NCBI RefSeq assembly: GCF_014650995.1
Contig: NZ_BMWA01000027.1
Coordinates: 62,001 to 126,000 of the forward strand
Direction: 5' to 3'
Length of the DNA stretch: 64,000 nucleotides
Source of the DNA: Streptomyces viridiviolaceus
Lineage (GTDB): Bacteria > Actinomycetota > Actinomycetes > Streptomycetales > Streptomycetaceae
This document shows positions 17,737-26,362 of the stretch, piece by piece. The position numbers were made by a program, and so were the translations under genes. The notes under the pieces were generated by a model that saw nothing but the letters and a program-made list of their open reading frames with translations, did not search any database and was not told the origin of the DNA. The number at the start of each line of letters is the position of its first letter. Within the stretch, counting starts at the first letter, position 1.

Positions 17737-19188
17737 ATGAGCAAGACCGCCGAGACCGAAGGCGCACTGGAAACACGCGGCATCGAGCAGGTGCCCGACC
17801 ACGAGCGCACGGCCCGCACCCGCGAGCTGTTCCCGACCTGGGTCGGCGCGAACATCAGCGTGCTGCTGCTCACGATGGGCGCGAGCCTCGTCGTGGCGTA
17901 CCGGCTCAACTTCTGGCAGGCGCTCGTCGTCGCGGGTGCCGCGCCCGTCGTGTCGTACGGCCTGGTGGGGCTGATCGGCATCGCCGGCAAGCGCGGCGGC
18001 GCGCCGGGGATGGCGCTGTCCCGGGCGGTCTTCGGACAGCGGGGCAATCTGCTGCCCGGTTCGCTGATCTGGGTCGCCCGCTGGGGCTGGGAGACGATCA
18101 ACGCGGTGACCGGCGCCTACGCCATGCTCACCGTGCTGGACATCGTCTTCGGCATCGAGGCGAACAGCGTGCTGGACATGGTGATGCTGCTCGCCTTCGT
18201 CGTGGCGACGTTCGCGATCTCCGGGCTCGGCATCAGCGCGGTGCAGAAGTGCAACAAGTACGCGACGTACCTCTTCGGTGTCTTCTCCGTGCTGGTGCTG
18301 GGCTACCTGGTGGTCGACACCGACTGGTCCGCGGTGTTCGACCGCTCCGCGGGGTCCGTGGCCGCGGTGATCACCGGCGTCGGGCTGATCGCGGCGGGCG
18401 GCGTCAGCTGGATCCCGTCCGCGCCCGACTTCACCCGGTACCTCCCGCGTACCGCTTCCTCGAAGGGCATCGTGGGCGTGACGGTCGGCGGCGCCGGCAT
18501 CGTCGTCCTGCCCATGGTCCTGATGGGCGTGGTCATGGCGGTCTCCACGCCGGACCTGGCCTCGGCGGCCGACCCCGTCTCCTTCCTCGGCGAGATCCTG
18601 CCGACCTGGATCGCGGTGCCGTACCTGCTGATCGCGCTGATCGGCATGCTCCTGATCAACTCCATGTCGATGTACTCGGCGGGCTTCACCGCGCAGACCC
18701 TGGGCTTCAAGATCCCGCGTCACTGGGCGGTCTCGGTCAACGCCGTCATCTCGCTGATCTTCGGTGGTGTGCTGATGCTGGTGGCCACCAGCTTCATGGG
18801 CTCGTTCATCGCCTTCCTGTCGCTGCTCGCGGTCGCCTTCTCCGCCTGGGTCGGCGTCTTCGGCGCGGACATGCTGCGCCGGAAGGAGTACGACGGCGAG
18901 GCCATGGCCGACACCGGCCGCACCAGCGCCTACTGGTACCGGGGCGGCTTCTCCCCCGCCGCGGTCGCCTCCTGGGCGGTGGGCCTGGTCGCGGGGCTGA
19001 TGTTCACCACGTCCGACTGGTTCACCGGCCCGCTCGCCACCAACAACGTCATCGGCGAGTACGGCCTCGGCTGGGTCGCCACGGTGGTGATCTCCGGCCT
19101 GCTGTACGTCGTGCTGCCGAAGCCGGCGGTGGTCGTCCCGGCGGCGCCCGCCGAGCGGGTCGAGCAGCCCGAGACCGTGACCGTCTGA
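17737..19188 (+). CDS. NCS1-family cytosine/purine permease (CodB-like)
   Basis: A 483-residue membrane transporter with about 12 helices. The opening ELFPTWVGANISVLLLTMGASL and the stretches VARWGWETINAVTGAYAML and SWIPSAPDFTRYLP are hallmarks of nucleobase:cation symporter-1 proteins. CodB-type members carry cytosine; others carry purines, allantoin or vitamins, so the substrate is not fixed. No cytosine deaminase or other catabolic partner is nearby. ATG 17737 gives the family-like length, but an in-frame ATG at 17668 would add 23 residues. It is transcribed away from ftsY and followed by a hairpin. Confidence 0.88.
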   Translation: MSKTAETEGALETRGIEQVPDHERTARTRELFPTWVGANISVLLLTMGASLVVAYRLNFWQALVVAGAAPVVSYGLVGLIGIAGKRGGAPGMALSRAVFGQRGNLLPGSLIWVARWGWETINAVTGAYAMLTVLDIVFGIEANSVLDMVMLLAFVVATFAISGLGISAVQKCNKYATYLFGVFSVLVLGYLVVDTDWSAVFDRSAGSVAAVITGVGLIAAGGVSWIPSAPDFTRYLPRTASSKGIVGVTVGGAGIVVLPMVLMGVVMAVSTPDLASAADPVSFLGEILPTWIAVPYLLIALIGMLLINSMSMYSAGFTAQTLGFKIPRHWAVSVNAVISLIFGGVLMLVATSFMGSFIAFLSLLAVAFSAWVGVFGADMLRRKEYDGEAMADTGRTSAYWYRGGFSPAAVASWAVGLVAGLMFTTSDWFTGPLATNNVIGEYGLGWVATVVISGLLYVVLPKPAVVVPAAPAERVEQPETVTV

Positions 19189-19212
19189 CGTACACCTGAC
19201 GAGGCCGACTCC

Positions 19213-19247
19213 ACGCCCCCTTCGCCGCCGCCCGGTGGAGGGGGCGT
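19213..19247 (+). terminator. hairpin terminator downstream of the NCS1 permease
   Basis: Arms ACGCCCCCT and AGGGGGCGT around a GC-rich loop, starting about 25 bp after the permease stop. Confidence 0.65.
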
Positions 19248-19251
19248 CGGC

Positions 19252-19815
19252 GTGTCCGGAGCCCGGCGCACCCAGGTGAGCGGGCGGATCGCCGTCGGGC
19301 GCCGGGTGCGCGCGGGCTTCGGCGACGTGAACGGCGACCGCAGGGCCGACGTCGTCGCCCGCGACGAGCCCGGGCGACGGCACCGGCCGGCTCATCGGCG
19401 CGGACGGCCGGAACGCCATGACCGCCCCGCCCCGGCACGACGCCTTCACCCGCGACGGCCGCAAGAACGCCTCACCCGCGAGGCGCCCACCCGCAAGCCC
19501 CCGCCATGCCACGGCACCACCCCCCGGCACCCGGAGGCCGACCGGCACCGGCGGCCGGAACGCCATGAGCGGGATCACCGCCGTCGGCGACCTCACCGGA
19601 GGCAGCCGGCCCGGCCTCCACGGCCGAGACGGGCGCAGCGGCAAGCTCTGGCTCCGCCCGGCCGCCCGTCGCCCTCGGCGGAGCGGCGAGGGCGGCGGAA
19701 CGCCATGACCGCCCTCGATCACCTACGCGGGTCCGGGCAACGGCTTCCCGTGGTCCGGCGCGCGGACCGACAGCGGCCTGTGGGGCCCTGGCGGCTGCCG
19801 CCAGGCCGCGGGTAC
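19252..19815 (+). pseudogene. decayed FG-GAP/VCBS repeat protein remnant
   Basis: This stretch encodes recognisable pieces of an FG-GAP repeat protein, but in shifting frames. The first frame gives GDVNGDRRADVVARDEPGR. Another gives RNAMTA and then GGRNAMSGITAVGDLTGGSRPG with GRSGKLWLRP. The first frame returns with GGRNAMTALDHLRGSG. These match the Streptomyces repeat type of roughly GWNAMTAxxxxGDLTGDGRPDLxARDxxGxLWLY. No start, signal peptide or continuous frame links them, so at least two frameshifts must be assumed. It fills most of the 728-bp gap between the permease and glcP. The intact parent was presumably a secreted or cell-wall protein. Confidence 0.65.
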
Positions 19816-19819
19816 GACA

Positions 19820-19860
19820 CCGCCGCCCCCGTCCGGACGGTGACCGGGCGGGGGCGGCGG
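19820..19860 (-). terminator. hairpin terminator downstream of glcP
   Basis: Perfect arms CCGCCGCCCCCG (19820-19831) and CGGGGGCGGCGG (19849-19860), about 57 bp beyond the glcP stop. Confidence 0.75.
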
Positions 19861-19916
19861 ACGGTACGAGGAGAGGGCAGCGGGGACTTGGCCCTTCTCC
19901 CCGAGCTCGGGGACGG

Positions 19917-21335
19917 TCAGCCCATCTCCTCCAGCGCCTTGCCCTTCGTCTCCTTCACGAACTTCAGGACGAACGGGATGGAGAGCGCGGCGAACAAGGT
20001 GTAGATCACGTAGGTCACGGAGAGGTTCCAGTCGGCCAGCGACGGGAAGCTCGCGGTGATGGCCCAGTTGGCGATCCACTGCGCGGAGGCGGCCACGCCC
20101 AGGGCGGCGGCGCGGATCCGGTTCGGGAACATCTCGCCGAGCATGACCCAGACGACCACACCCCAGGACAGGGCGAAGAAGAGGACGAACACGTGGGCGG
20201 CGATCAGGGCGACCCAGCCCTGGGTCTCCGGCAGCTTGCCGTCGACCAGGTCGAAGGAGAACGCCCAGGCCTCCAGCGCGAGGCCGATCACCATGCCGAC
20301 GGAGCCGATGATGGCCAGCGGCTTGCGGCCGATGCGGTCCACGAAGATCATCGCGATCACGGTGCCGACGATGTTGATGATCGACGTCGTGAACGAGTAG
20401 AGGAAGGAGTCCGTCGGGTCGACGCCGACCGACTGCCACAGCGTCGAGGAGTAGTAGAACGCGACGTTGATGCCGACGAACTGCTGGAAGACCGACAGGC
20501 CGATGCCGATCCAGACGATCGGCTTGAAGAAGAAGCTGCCGCCGAGCAGGTCCTTGAAGGAGGACTTCTCCTCGCGCTTCATGGCCGACTCGATCTCGCC
20601 GACGCGGGCGTCGAGATCGACGCTCTTGCCCTCGACCTCTTCGAGGATCTGCCGGGCGCGCTCGTGCTTGCCGACGGAGATGAGGAAGCGCGGGGACTCG
20701 GGGATCGCGAAGGAGAGCAGGCCGTACAGGACAGCCGGGACCACCATGACGCCGAGCATGACCTGCCAGGCCTCGAGGCCCATGATCTCGCCGCGCTGGT
20801 CGCCACCGGCGGCGTTCAGCAGACCCCAGTTGACCAGCTGCGACACCGCGATGCCGACGACGATCGCGGCCTGCTGGAAGGAGCCGAGCCGGCCGCGGTA
20901 GGCGGGCGGGGCGACCTCGGCGATGTAGGCCGGGCCGATCACGGAGGCCATGCCGATGGCGAAGCCGCCGACGATGCGCCAGAAGGCGAGGTCCCACAGC
21001 GCGAAGGGCAGGGCGGAGCCGACGGCGCTGATGGTGAAGAGCACCGCGGCGATCTGCATGCAGCGGATGCGGCCTATTCGGTCGGCGATGCGGCCGGCGG
21101 TCGCGGCGCCGATGGCGCAGCCGATCAGCGCGATGGCGATGACCTGGGCCAGCGCCGCGGAGCCGATGTCGTAGCGGTCCCGGATGGCCTCGACGGCACC
21201 GTTGATGACGGAACTGTCGTAGCCGAAGAGGAAGCCGCCCATCGCGGCCGCCGCCGCGATGAAGATGACGTGCCCGAGATGATCGGGGTGAGCCGTTCTG
21301 GCTCCTGACTTGGGTGCCTCAGCAGTGCTGGTCAC
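19917..21335 (-). CDS. glcP: glucose permease GlcP, sugar porter of the major facilitator superfamily
   Basis: A 472-residue, 12-helix proton symporter, matching in length and N-terminus the GlcP glucose transporter of S. coelicolor. Sugar-porter signatures are GGFLFGYDSSVINGAV, RIADRIGRIRCMQIA, PESPRFLISVGKHERAR, the FQQFVGINVAFYYS helix (sugar binding) and FVDRIGRKPLAIIG. The C-terminus is FVKETKGKALEE. GTG 21335 is preceded by GAGGAG. The upstream 190 bp contain a promoter and a GCAACGTTGC palindrome that suggest sugar-responsive repression. GlcP is the main route of glucose entry and hence important for glucose repression. Confidence 0.92.
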   Translation of the reverse strand: MTSTAEAPKSGARTAHPDHLGHVIFIAAAAAMGGFLFGYDSSVINGAVEAIRDRYDIGSAALAQVIAIALIGCAIGAATAGRIADRIGRIRCMQIAAVLFTISAVGSALPFALWDLAFWRIVGGFAIGMASVIGPAYIAEVAPPAYRGRLGSFQQAAIVVGIAVSQLVNWGLLNAAGGDQRGEIMGLEAWQVMLGVMVVPAVLYGLLSFAIPESPRFLISVGKHERARQILEEVEGKSVDLDARVGEIESAMKREEKSSFKDLLGGSFFFKPIVWIGIGLSVFQQFVGINVAFYYSSTLWQSVGVDPTDSFLYSFTTSIINIVGTVIAMIFVDRIGRKPLAIIGSVGMVIGLALEAWAFSFDLVDGKLPETQGWVALIAAHVFVLFFALSWGVVVWVMLGEMFPNRIRAAALGVAASAQWIANWAITASFPSLADWNLSVTYVIYTLFAALSIPFVLKFVKETKGKALEEMG

Positions 21336-21415
21336 GTGTACTCCTCGGGCCACCGGCAACGCTGCCGGGGTGGATCTCCCCTTCGAGGTGCCCCTGAAGG
21401 TACCTGAAGGTAAAA

Positions 21416-21455
21416 GCAACGTTGCAGAGACTATGCCTTCAAGTTTCGAAGTCAA
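21416..21455 (-). promoter_or_regulatory. glcP promoter with LacI-type operator palindrome
   Basis: On the minus strand a -35 TTGACT (21450-21455) and a -10-like TAGTCT (21428-21433) are separated by 16 bp. They are followed directly by the perfect palindrome GCAACGTTGC (21416-21425), with the central CG typical of LacI/GalR operators. Its place at the predicted transcription start would suit a repressor. It is about 80 bp upstream of the glcP start codon. Confidence 0.6.
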
Positions 21456-21528
21456 TAGGAGAAGACCTGTGAGTTATTAGACGTAGTGAGGGAAGGGTGT
21501 GTTCAAGACTTGAAGCGGTTGTGACGAT

Positions 21529-24500
21529 CTAACGCAGCCGCTGGCTGATGACCTTGGACACGCCGTCGCCCTGCATGGACACGCCGTAGAGCGCGTCGGC
21601 GACCTCCATCGTGCGCTTCTGGTGCGTGATCACGATCAGCTGCGACGCCTCCTGCAGCTCCTGCATGATCCGGATCAGCCGCTGCAGGTTGGTGTCGTCG
21701 AGCGCCGCCTCGACCTCGTCCATGACGTAGAACGGACTGGGCCTCGCCTTGAAGATCGACACGAGCAGCGCCACGGCGGTCAGCGAGCGCTCCCCGCCGG
21801 AGAGCAGCGAGAGCCGCTTGACCTTCTTGCCCGGCGGCCTGGCCTCGACGTCCACGCCCGTGGTGAGCATGTTGTCGGGGTCGGTCAGCACGAGGCGTCC
21901 CTCACCGCCGGGGAACAGACGGCTGAACACGCCCTCGAACTCCCGGGCCGTGTCCCGGTAGGCCTCGGTGAAGACCTGTTCGACGCGTTCGTCGACCTCC
22001 TTGACGACCTGGAGCAGGTCGGCGCGGGTCTTCTTCAGGTCCTGGAGCTGCTCGCTGAGGAACTGGTGGCGTTCCTCCAGGGCCGCGAACTCCTCCAGGG
22101 CCAGCGGGTTGACCTTGCCCAGCTGCTGGTACGCCCGTTCGGCGGCCTTCAGCCGCTTCTCCTGCTCGGCTCGCACGAAGGGCCGGGGGCGGTTGCGCGG
22201 GTGCTCCGGGTCGTCCGGCAGTTCCTCGCCCTCGGCGGGGGGCGAGGGCGGTACCGGTTGATGCGGGCCGTATTCGGCCGCGAGCCCCGCCGGTTCCACA
22301 CCGAGTTCCTCCAGCGCCTTGGTCTCCAGCTGCTCGATGCGCAGCCGTTTCTCGGCGCCGAGTACCTCGCCCCGGTGAACTGAATCCGTCAACTTGTCCA
22401 GCTCGGCCTTGAGGTCGCGCCCTGCGGTGCGCGCGGCGGCCAGCTCCTGCTCGCGCCTGGCCTTCGCGGCCTCGGCGGCGGTGCGCTCCTCGTCGGCGCG
22501 GCCGAGGGAGACCTCGACGTGCGCGAGCAGCTGGCGGGCACCGGAGGCCACGGCCTCCGCGACGGCCGCCTCGTGGCGCAGCCGGGCCCGGCGCTGTTCG
22601 GCACGCGCGCGTGCCTCGCGTTCCGCGCGGGCGGCCCGGTCCAGGGAGTCGGCCCGGCCGGCGAGCCCCTTGACCCGCTCCTCGTGCGTACGGACCTGGA
22701 GACGGGCCTCCATCTCGGTCTGGCGGGCGTTGGCCCCGTCGGCGGCGAGCCGGTCGCGCACGGAGGTGTCGGGCTCCTCCTCGACCGGCAGCTCCTCGGC
22801 CACGGCCAGCCTCTCGGCCAGTTCCTCGACGTCCGCCTGGGCCTTGTCGAGCGCCTCCTGCGCCCGGGCCGCCGCTGCGGCCGACCGCTCGGCCTCACCG
22901 GCCGCGCCCCGTGCCTGTCCGGCCAGCCGTCCGAGCTGCTGGGCGACGGCCGACTTCTCCCGGTCGGCGGCCCTGCGCCGCTCCCCCAGCTCCTCGACGA
23001 GGGCCGCACACTCCCGGCGGCGTTCCTCGGCGGCATGCTGCGCGGCGGCCAGTTCCTCGCACCGCCCGGCCAGCTCCTGAAGCTCGGCGGCGGCCTCGTC
23101 CACGGAGGCCTGCACCTCCAGCAGGCTCGGCGCCCCGGCGGACCCGCCCTGCGCGAAGTGCGCGCCCAGCAGGTCGCCCTCGGCTGTGACGGCGGTCAGT
23201 TCGGGCCGGGCGTGGACGAGGTCCACGGCGTCCTCGAGCGTGCCGACGACGACGATCCCGCGCAGCAGCCGCCGTACGGCGGGCATGAGGTCGGCGGGTC
23301 CGCGGACGAGAGCGGCGGCGTACGGCGGCCCGTCGGCCCGGGTCTCGTCGGGTACGTCGTCGGCGGCACCGGCGAGCAGCAGGGCGGCCCGGCCGGCGTC
23401 CTGCTTGCGCAGCAGACGGATGGCGTCGGCGGCGGCCGACGGGGATGTCACCGCGAGGGCGTCCGCGGCGGCACCGAAGGCGGCGGCCAGCGCCACCTCG
23501 TGGCCGGGCGCCACGGTGAGCAGCTCGGCGGCCGGGCCGAGCACGCCGGTGAGCCGGTCCCTCGCCTCCAGCAGCGCCCCGGTGCCGTCCTTGCGGCGCA
23601 GGCCCAGGGCGAGCGCCTCGTGGCGTGCCCGGGTGGCGGCCCGGGCGCGCTCCACCGCGGTGGCCGCCTCGCGTGCGGCGCCCAGGCCGGTCTCCGCCTC
23701 GGCCAGCTGCCGCTTGGCGGCCTCGTGCCGCTCGGCCAGCTCCTGGTCGCCTGCGTCGAGGCCGTCGACCGCGGCCTGCAGAGCCTCGTACTCCTCCTGA
23801 GCGGCGGCGGCCCGCTCCTGGGACTCGTCCCGGGCGGCGGCCAGCCGCTCGATCTCGGCCTGGGCCGCGGCGGCGCGCGAGCGGGCGGCGCTCACCTGAC
23901 CGCTGAGCCGGGCCAGCCCCTCCCGGCGGTCGGCGATGGCGCGCGCGGCGTCCTTGAGGCGGCGTTCCTCCAGGGCCAGTTCGCGTTCCAGCTCGGCGCG
24001 GTGGGCGACCGTGTCCTCCAGGGCGCGCTGGGCGGCCTCCAGCGCGGCTTCGAGCTCCGCCTCCTGCTCGCGGACGCGGGCCGCCTCACGTTCCAGTTCC
24101 TCCGGGTCGCGGCCGCGCCGCTCCTCGGGGGGCGCCGAGGTGGCGCTCTTCACCCGGGCCTCGGCCAGCGAGATCGTGCCGCGCACCCGTTCGGCGAGCT
24201 GGGACAGCTCGTACCAGGTCTGCTGGGCGCGCTGGAGGCGCGGGGTGAGCCGGCGCACCTCGTCCTCCAGGGCGGCCTCACGGCGCAGCGCCCTGCCCAG
24301 CTCCTGCTCGGCGGCTTCCTTGCGCTCCTTGAGCGCGGCCTCGTCGGCGATCTCGGCCTGGAGCGCCTCTCGCAGCCGTACGAGGTCGTCGGCGAGGAGC
24401 CGGAGCCGCGCGTCCCGGAGGTCGGCCTGGATGACGGCGGCCCTCCTCGCCACCGCCGCCTGGCGGCCCAGGGGCTTGAGCTGGCGGCGCAGCTCGTCGG

Positions 24501-25083
24501 TGAGGTCCTGCACGCGCGCGAGGTTGGCCTGCATCGCGTCCAGCTTCCTGAGCGCCTTCTCCTTGCGCTTGCGGTGCTTGAGGACGCCGGCGGCCTCCTC
24601 GATGAAGGCGCGGCGTCCCGTGGGGTCGGCGTGCAGGACGGAGTCCAGCTGACCCTGGCCGACGATGACGTGCATCTCGCGGCCGATGCCGGAGTCGGAG
24701 AGCAGTTCCTGGATGTCGAGCAGGCGGCAGGTGTCGCCGTTGATCTGGTACTCGCTACCGCCGTTGCGGAACATGATCCGCGTGATGGTGACCTCGGCGT
24801 ACTCGATGGGCAGGGCCCCGTCGGAGTTGTCGATGGTCAGCGACACCTCGGCCCGGCCGAGCGGCGGGCGGCCGGTGGTGCCGGCGAAGATGACGTCCTC
24901 CATCTTGCCGCCGCGCAGCGACTTGGCGCCCTGTTCGCCCATGACCCAGCTGAGCGCGTCCACGACGTTGGACTTGCCCGAGCCGTTCGGACCGACCACG
25001 CAGGTGATGCCCGGCTCGAACCGGAGCGTGGTCGCCGAGGCGAACGACTTGAATCCGCGGAGGGTCAGGGCCTTCAGGTGCAC
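21529..25083 (-). CDS. smc: chromosome segregation SMC ATPase
   Basis: The 1184-residue condensin subunit compacts and aligns the chromosome arms with ScpA and ScpB. It has Walker A GPNGSGKS at residues 31-38, a first coiled coil, and a hinge of about residues 520-650 (VAPGHEVALAAAFGAAADALAV, TAVTAEGDLLGAHF). A second coiled coil follows, then the C-terminal head with signature LSGGERSLTAVALL and Walker B PFYVMDEVEAALDD. The coiled coils are extremely Ala/Glu/Arg rich, which produces long antisense shadow frames. GTG 25083 (VHLKALTLRGFKSF) matches the family start; an in-frame upstream codon adds 11 unconserved residues. Confidence 0.97.
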   Translation of the reverse strand: MHLKALTLRGFKSFASATTLRFEPGITCVVGPNGSGKSNVVDALSWVMGEQGAKSLRGGKMEDVIFAGTTGRPPLGRAEVSLTIDNSDGALPIEYAEVTITRIMFRNGGSEYQINGDTCRLLDIQELLSDSGIGREMHVIVGQGQLDSVLHADPTGRRAFIEEAAGVLKHRKRKEKALRKLDAMQANLARVQDLTDELRRQLKPLGRQAAVARRAAVIQADLRDARLRLLADDLVRLREALQAEIADEAALKERKEAAEQELGRALRREAALEDEVRRLTPRLQRAQQTWYELSQLAERVRGTISLAEARVKSATSAPPEERRGRDPEELEREAARVREQEAELEAALEAAQRALEDTVAHRAELERELALEERRLKDAARAIADRREGLARLSGQVSAARSRAAAAQAEIERLAAARDESQERAAAAQEEYEALQAAVDGLDAGDQELAERHEAAKRQLAEAETGLGAAREAATAVERARAATRARHEALALGLRRKDGTGALLEARDRLTGVLGPAAELLTVAPGHEVALAAAFGAAADALAVTSPSAAADAIRLLRKQDAGRAALLLAGAADDVPDETRADGPPYAAALVRGPADLMPAVRRLLRGIVVVGTLEDAVDLVHARPELTAVTAEGDLLGAHFAQGGSAGAPSLLEVQASVDEAAAELQELAGRCEELAAAQHAAEERRRECAALVEELGERRRAADREKSAVAQQLGRLAGQARGAAGEAERSAAAAARAQEALDKAQADVEELAERLAVAEELPVEEEPDTSVRDRLAADGANARQTEMEARLQVRTHEERVKGLAGRADSLDRAARAEREARARAEQRRARLRHEAAVAEAVASGARQLLAHVEVSLGRADEERTAAEAAKARREQELAAARTAGRDLKAELDKLTDSVHRGEVLGAEKRLRIEQLETKALEELGVEPAGLAAEYGPHQPVPPSPPAEGEELPDDPEHPRNRPRPFVRAEQEKRLKAAERAYQQLGKVNPLALEEFAALEERHQFLSEQLQDLKKTRADLLQVVKEVDERVEQVFTEAYRDTAREFEGVFSRLFPGGEGRLVLTDPDNMLTTGVDVEARPPGKKVKRLSLLSGGERSLTAVALLVSIFKARPSPFYVMDEVEAALDDTNLQRLIRIMQELQEASQLIVITHQKRTMEVADALYGVSMQGDGVSKVISQRLR

Positions 25084-25244
25084 GCCGTCGGACTCTACCT
25101 TCCGGGGTTGTCTCACTCCGTGAACCCTTGGACGCCCGCGGTTTCACCGCTGAACGTGCAGGGCACATCAGACGTTAAAGAAGCTGAAAGGATGCGTGGG
25201 GGAACAACCGGGGCCGGGACGCGACAACAGGGCGGGCAAGAAAG

Positions 25245-25266
25245 AAGGGACGCCGAGGCGTCCCTT
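25245..25266 (-). terminator. hairpin terminator between the 67-residue gene and smc
   Basis: Arms AAGGGACGCC and GGCGTCCCTT with a 2-base centre, about 70 bp after the stop of the upstream small gene and before smc. Confidence 0.65.
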
Positions 25267-25336
25267 GCAACTCTGACAACTGAGCGGTTGTACGGACGGT
25301 CCCAACCACTGATGCCGTCGCGGAGCGATGCAGTGA

Positions 25337-25540
25337 TCAGGTGAGCGCAGGCTCCGCCTGGTGTGCGTCAACGCTCTCCATGATCCTGTCGTGAGAAGCG
25401 GCAGCCGACAGTGCCTCGTTCTCCGCCTGGATCCGTACGAGCTCGGATTCCAGGTCCTGGACGCGCTGCTGCAGCCGTCGCATCTCGGCGAGGAGTCGAG
25501 GGTCGGAGCCGCCGACGTAACCGAGAAGCGCCTTTGCCAT
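25337..25540 (-). CDS. small coiled-coil protein, 67 residues, unknown function
   Basis: A 67-residue protein that begins MAKALLGYVGGSDPRLLAEMRRLQQRVQDLE. Residues about 14-45 form a heptad pattern (LLAEMRRLQQRVQDLESEL) predicting a short coiled coil; the tail is acidic and unstructured. The start is set by GGAGG about 10 bp before ATG 25540. It sits between smc and the acylphosphatase gene on the same strand with its own downstream hairpin, so it is probably a separate small transcript. I recall conserved hypothetical proteins of this type at this position in Streptomyces. No function can be assigned. Confidence 0.78.
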   Translation of the reverse strand: MAKALLGYVGGSDPRLLAEMRRLQQRVQDLESELVRIQAENEALSAAASHDRIMESVDAHQAEPALT

Positions 25541-25709
25541 GATGGATGGTCCTCCACAATGAGTGACCGACCGATGCGGTGTGGGTCGTGAGGGATTCGC
25601 ACCCGCGGTGCTTGGCACTTTTGAGTTCTTGCTGCCGTTCAACCATGCCAAACAGCTAAGGTGCGCGGGGCTTTCAGCGTCTCACCAAAAAGTTTGACGG
25701 TCAACACGA

Positions 25710-25844
25710 TCACGCCCCGTATTGGCGGGTGCCCGGGGCGCGCGGCCGGGAAACGGCGGCGCTGCGACTCCTGCGGGCCCCTCGGGGCGTGGCGATCATC
25801 TTGCCGTCCGGAGCCTGCCACGACAAGGCTTTCTTGGCAACCAC
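25710..25844 (-). CDS. possible 44-residue basic small protein
   Basis: A short reading frame from GTG 25844: VVAKKALSWQAPDGKMIA followed by an Arg/Ser/Ala-rich tail. The first 20 residues use balanced, non-shadow-like codons (Lys, Trp, Asp, Ile), unlike random high-GC frames, which favours a real gene. The ribosome site is poor (AGCAGG overlapping the start region), so the start could differ. It lies in the 379-bp space between the acylphosphatase gene and the 67-residue gene, same strand. If not real, the interval simply holds promoter DNA, including the symmetric word TTGACGGTCAA near 25692-25702. Confidence 0.4.
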   Translation of the reverse strand: MVAKKALSWQAPDGKMIATPRGARRSRSAAVSRPRAPGTRQYGA

Positions 25845-25919
25845 CTGCTCGTTTTCCGTTCGGGACGGCCGCCGACGGTCGGGGCTCCGGCGCTCGGTGG
25901 GGCGCCGCACGGGTCGGGG

Positions 25920-26201
25920 TCAGCGGATGGCGAAGCCGTCGTAGCCGCCGCGGGGTGTGTCCCAGATCTCGGTGACGCCGTCCACGCGGCCGGGCGTGTC
26001 GTCACCGCGCAGCCAGTCGAGCAGCCCCTCGCAGTTCTCGCGCGGGCCCTCCGCGACCACCTGGACACGCCCGTCGGCCAGATTGAGAGCAAAGCCACTC
26101 ACGCCACCGAGCTCCAGCGCCCTGGCCCGAGTGAACCAGCGGAAACCCACACCTTGGACCTGTCCGCGCACCCAGGCGACCAGTCGTACATCCTCGCTCA
26201 T
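25920..26201 (-). CDS. acyP: acylphosphatase
   Basis: A 93-residue enzyme that hydrolyses acyl phosphates such as acetyl phosphate and carbamoyl phosphate. It shows the family motif VRLVAWVRGQVQGVGFRWFTRARALEL at about residues 5-31, including the phosphate-binding V-x-G-x-V-x-G-V-x-F-R loop with catalytic arginine. The catalytic asparagine lies in GFALNLADGRVQVVAEG. Length and ending (GYDGFAIR) are typical. It is divergent from a CAP-domain gene, with 161 bp between starts, and on the same strand as smc. Confidence 0.95.
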   Translation of the reverse strand: MSEDVRLVAWVRGQVQGVGFRWFTRARALELGGVSGFALNLADGRVQVVAEGPRENCEGLLDWLRGDDTPGRVDGVTEIWDTPRGGYDGFAIR

Positions 26202-26289
26202 GAGTGCAACCTAACCAGTCAATGTCTCAGTGGACACTTCCTCCCCTGGTGCCATGCGGTACCGTCCCCACCCAATGAATCTCATATGA

Positions 26290-26311
26290 AACTCACTCGA
26301 TCGTGTGAGTT
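26290..26311. promoter_or_regulatory. 22-bp near-perfect palindrome, candidate operator
   Basis: Arms AACTCAC and GTGAGTT flank a central T-CGATCG-T; only the T-T pair breaks symmetry. It lies between the divergent acylphosphatase and CAP-protein starts, 52 bp upstream of the CAP ATG. Two related words, ATCTCAT at 26279 and ATGATCGTGAG near 26316, lie beside it. Confidence 0.55.
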
Positions 26312-26362
26312 CGGTGATGATCGTGAGGACACACCGACCGCGAGGACGAGGAAGGCCAGTAC

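Noticed and set aside
22519..25344. 941-codon frame antisense to smc
   Set aside because: Mirror of the Ala/Glu-rich coiled coils; no domain is recognisable and the Walker and signature motifs are on the other strand.
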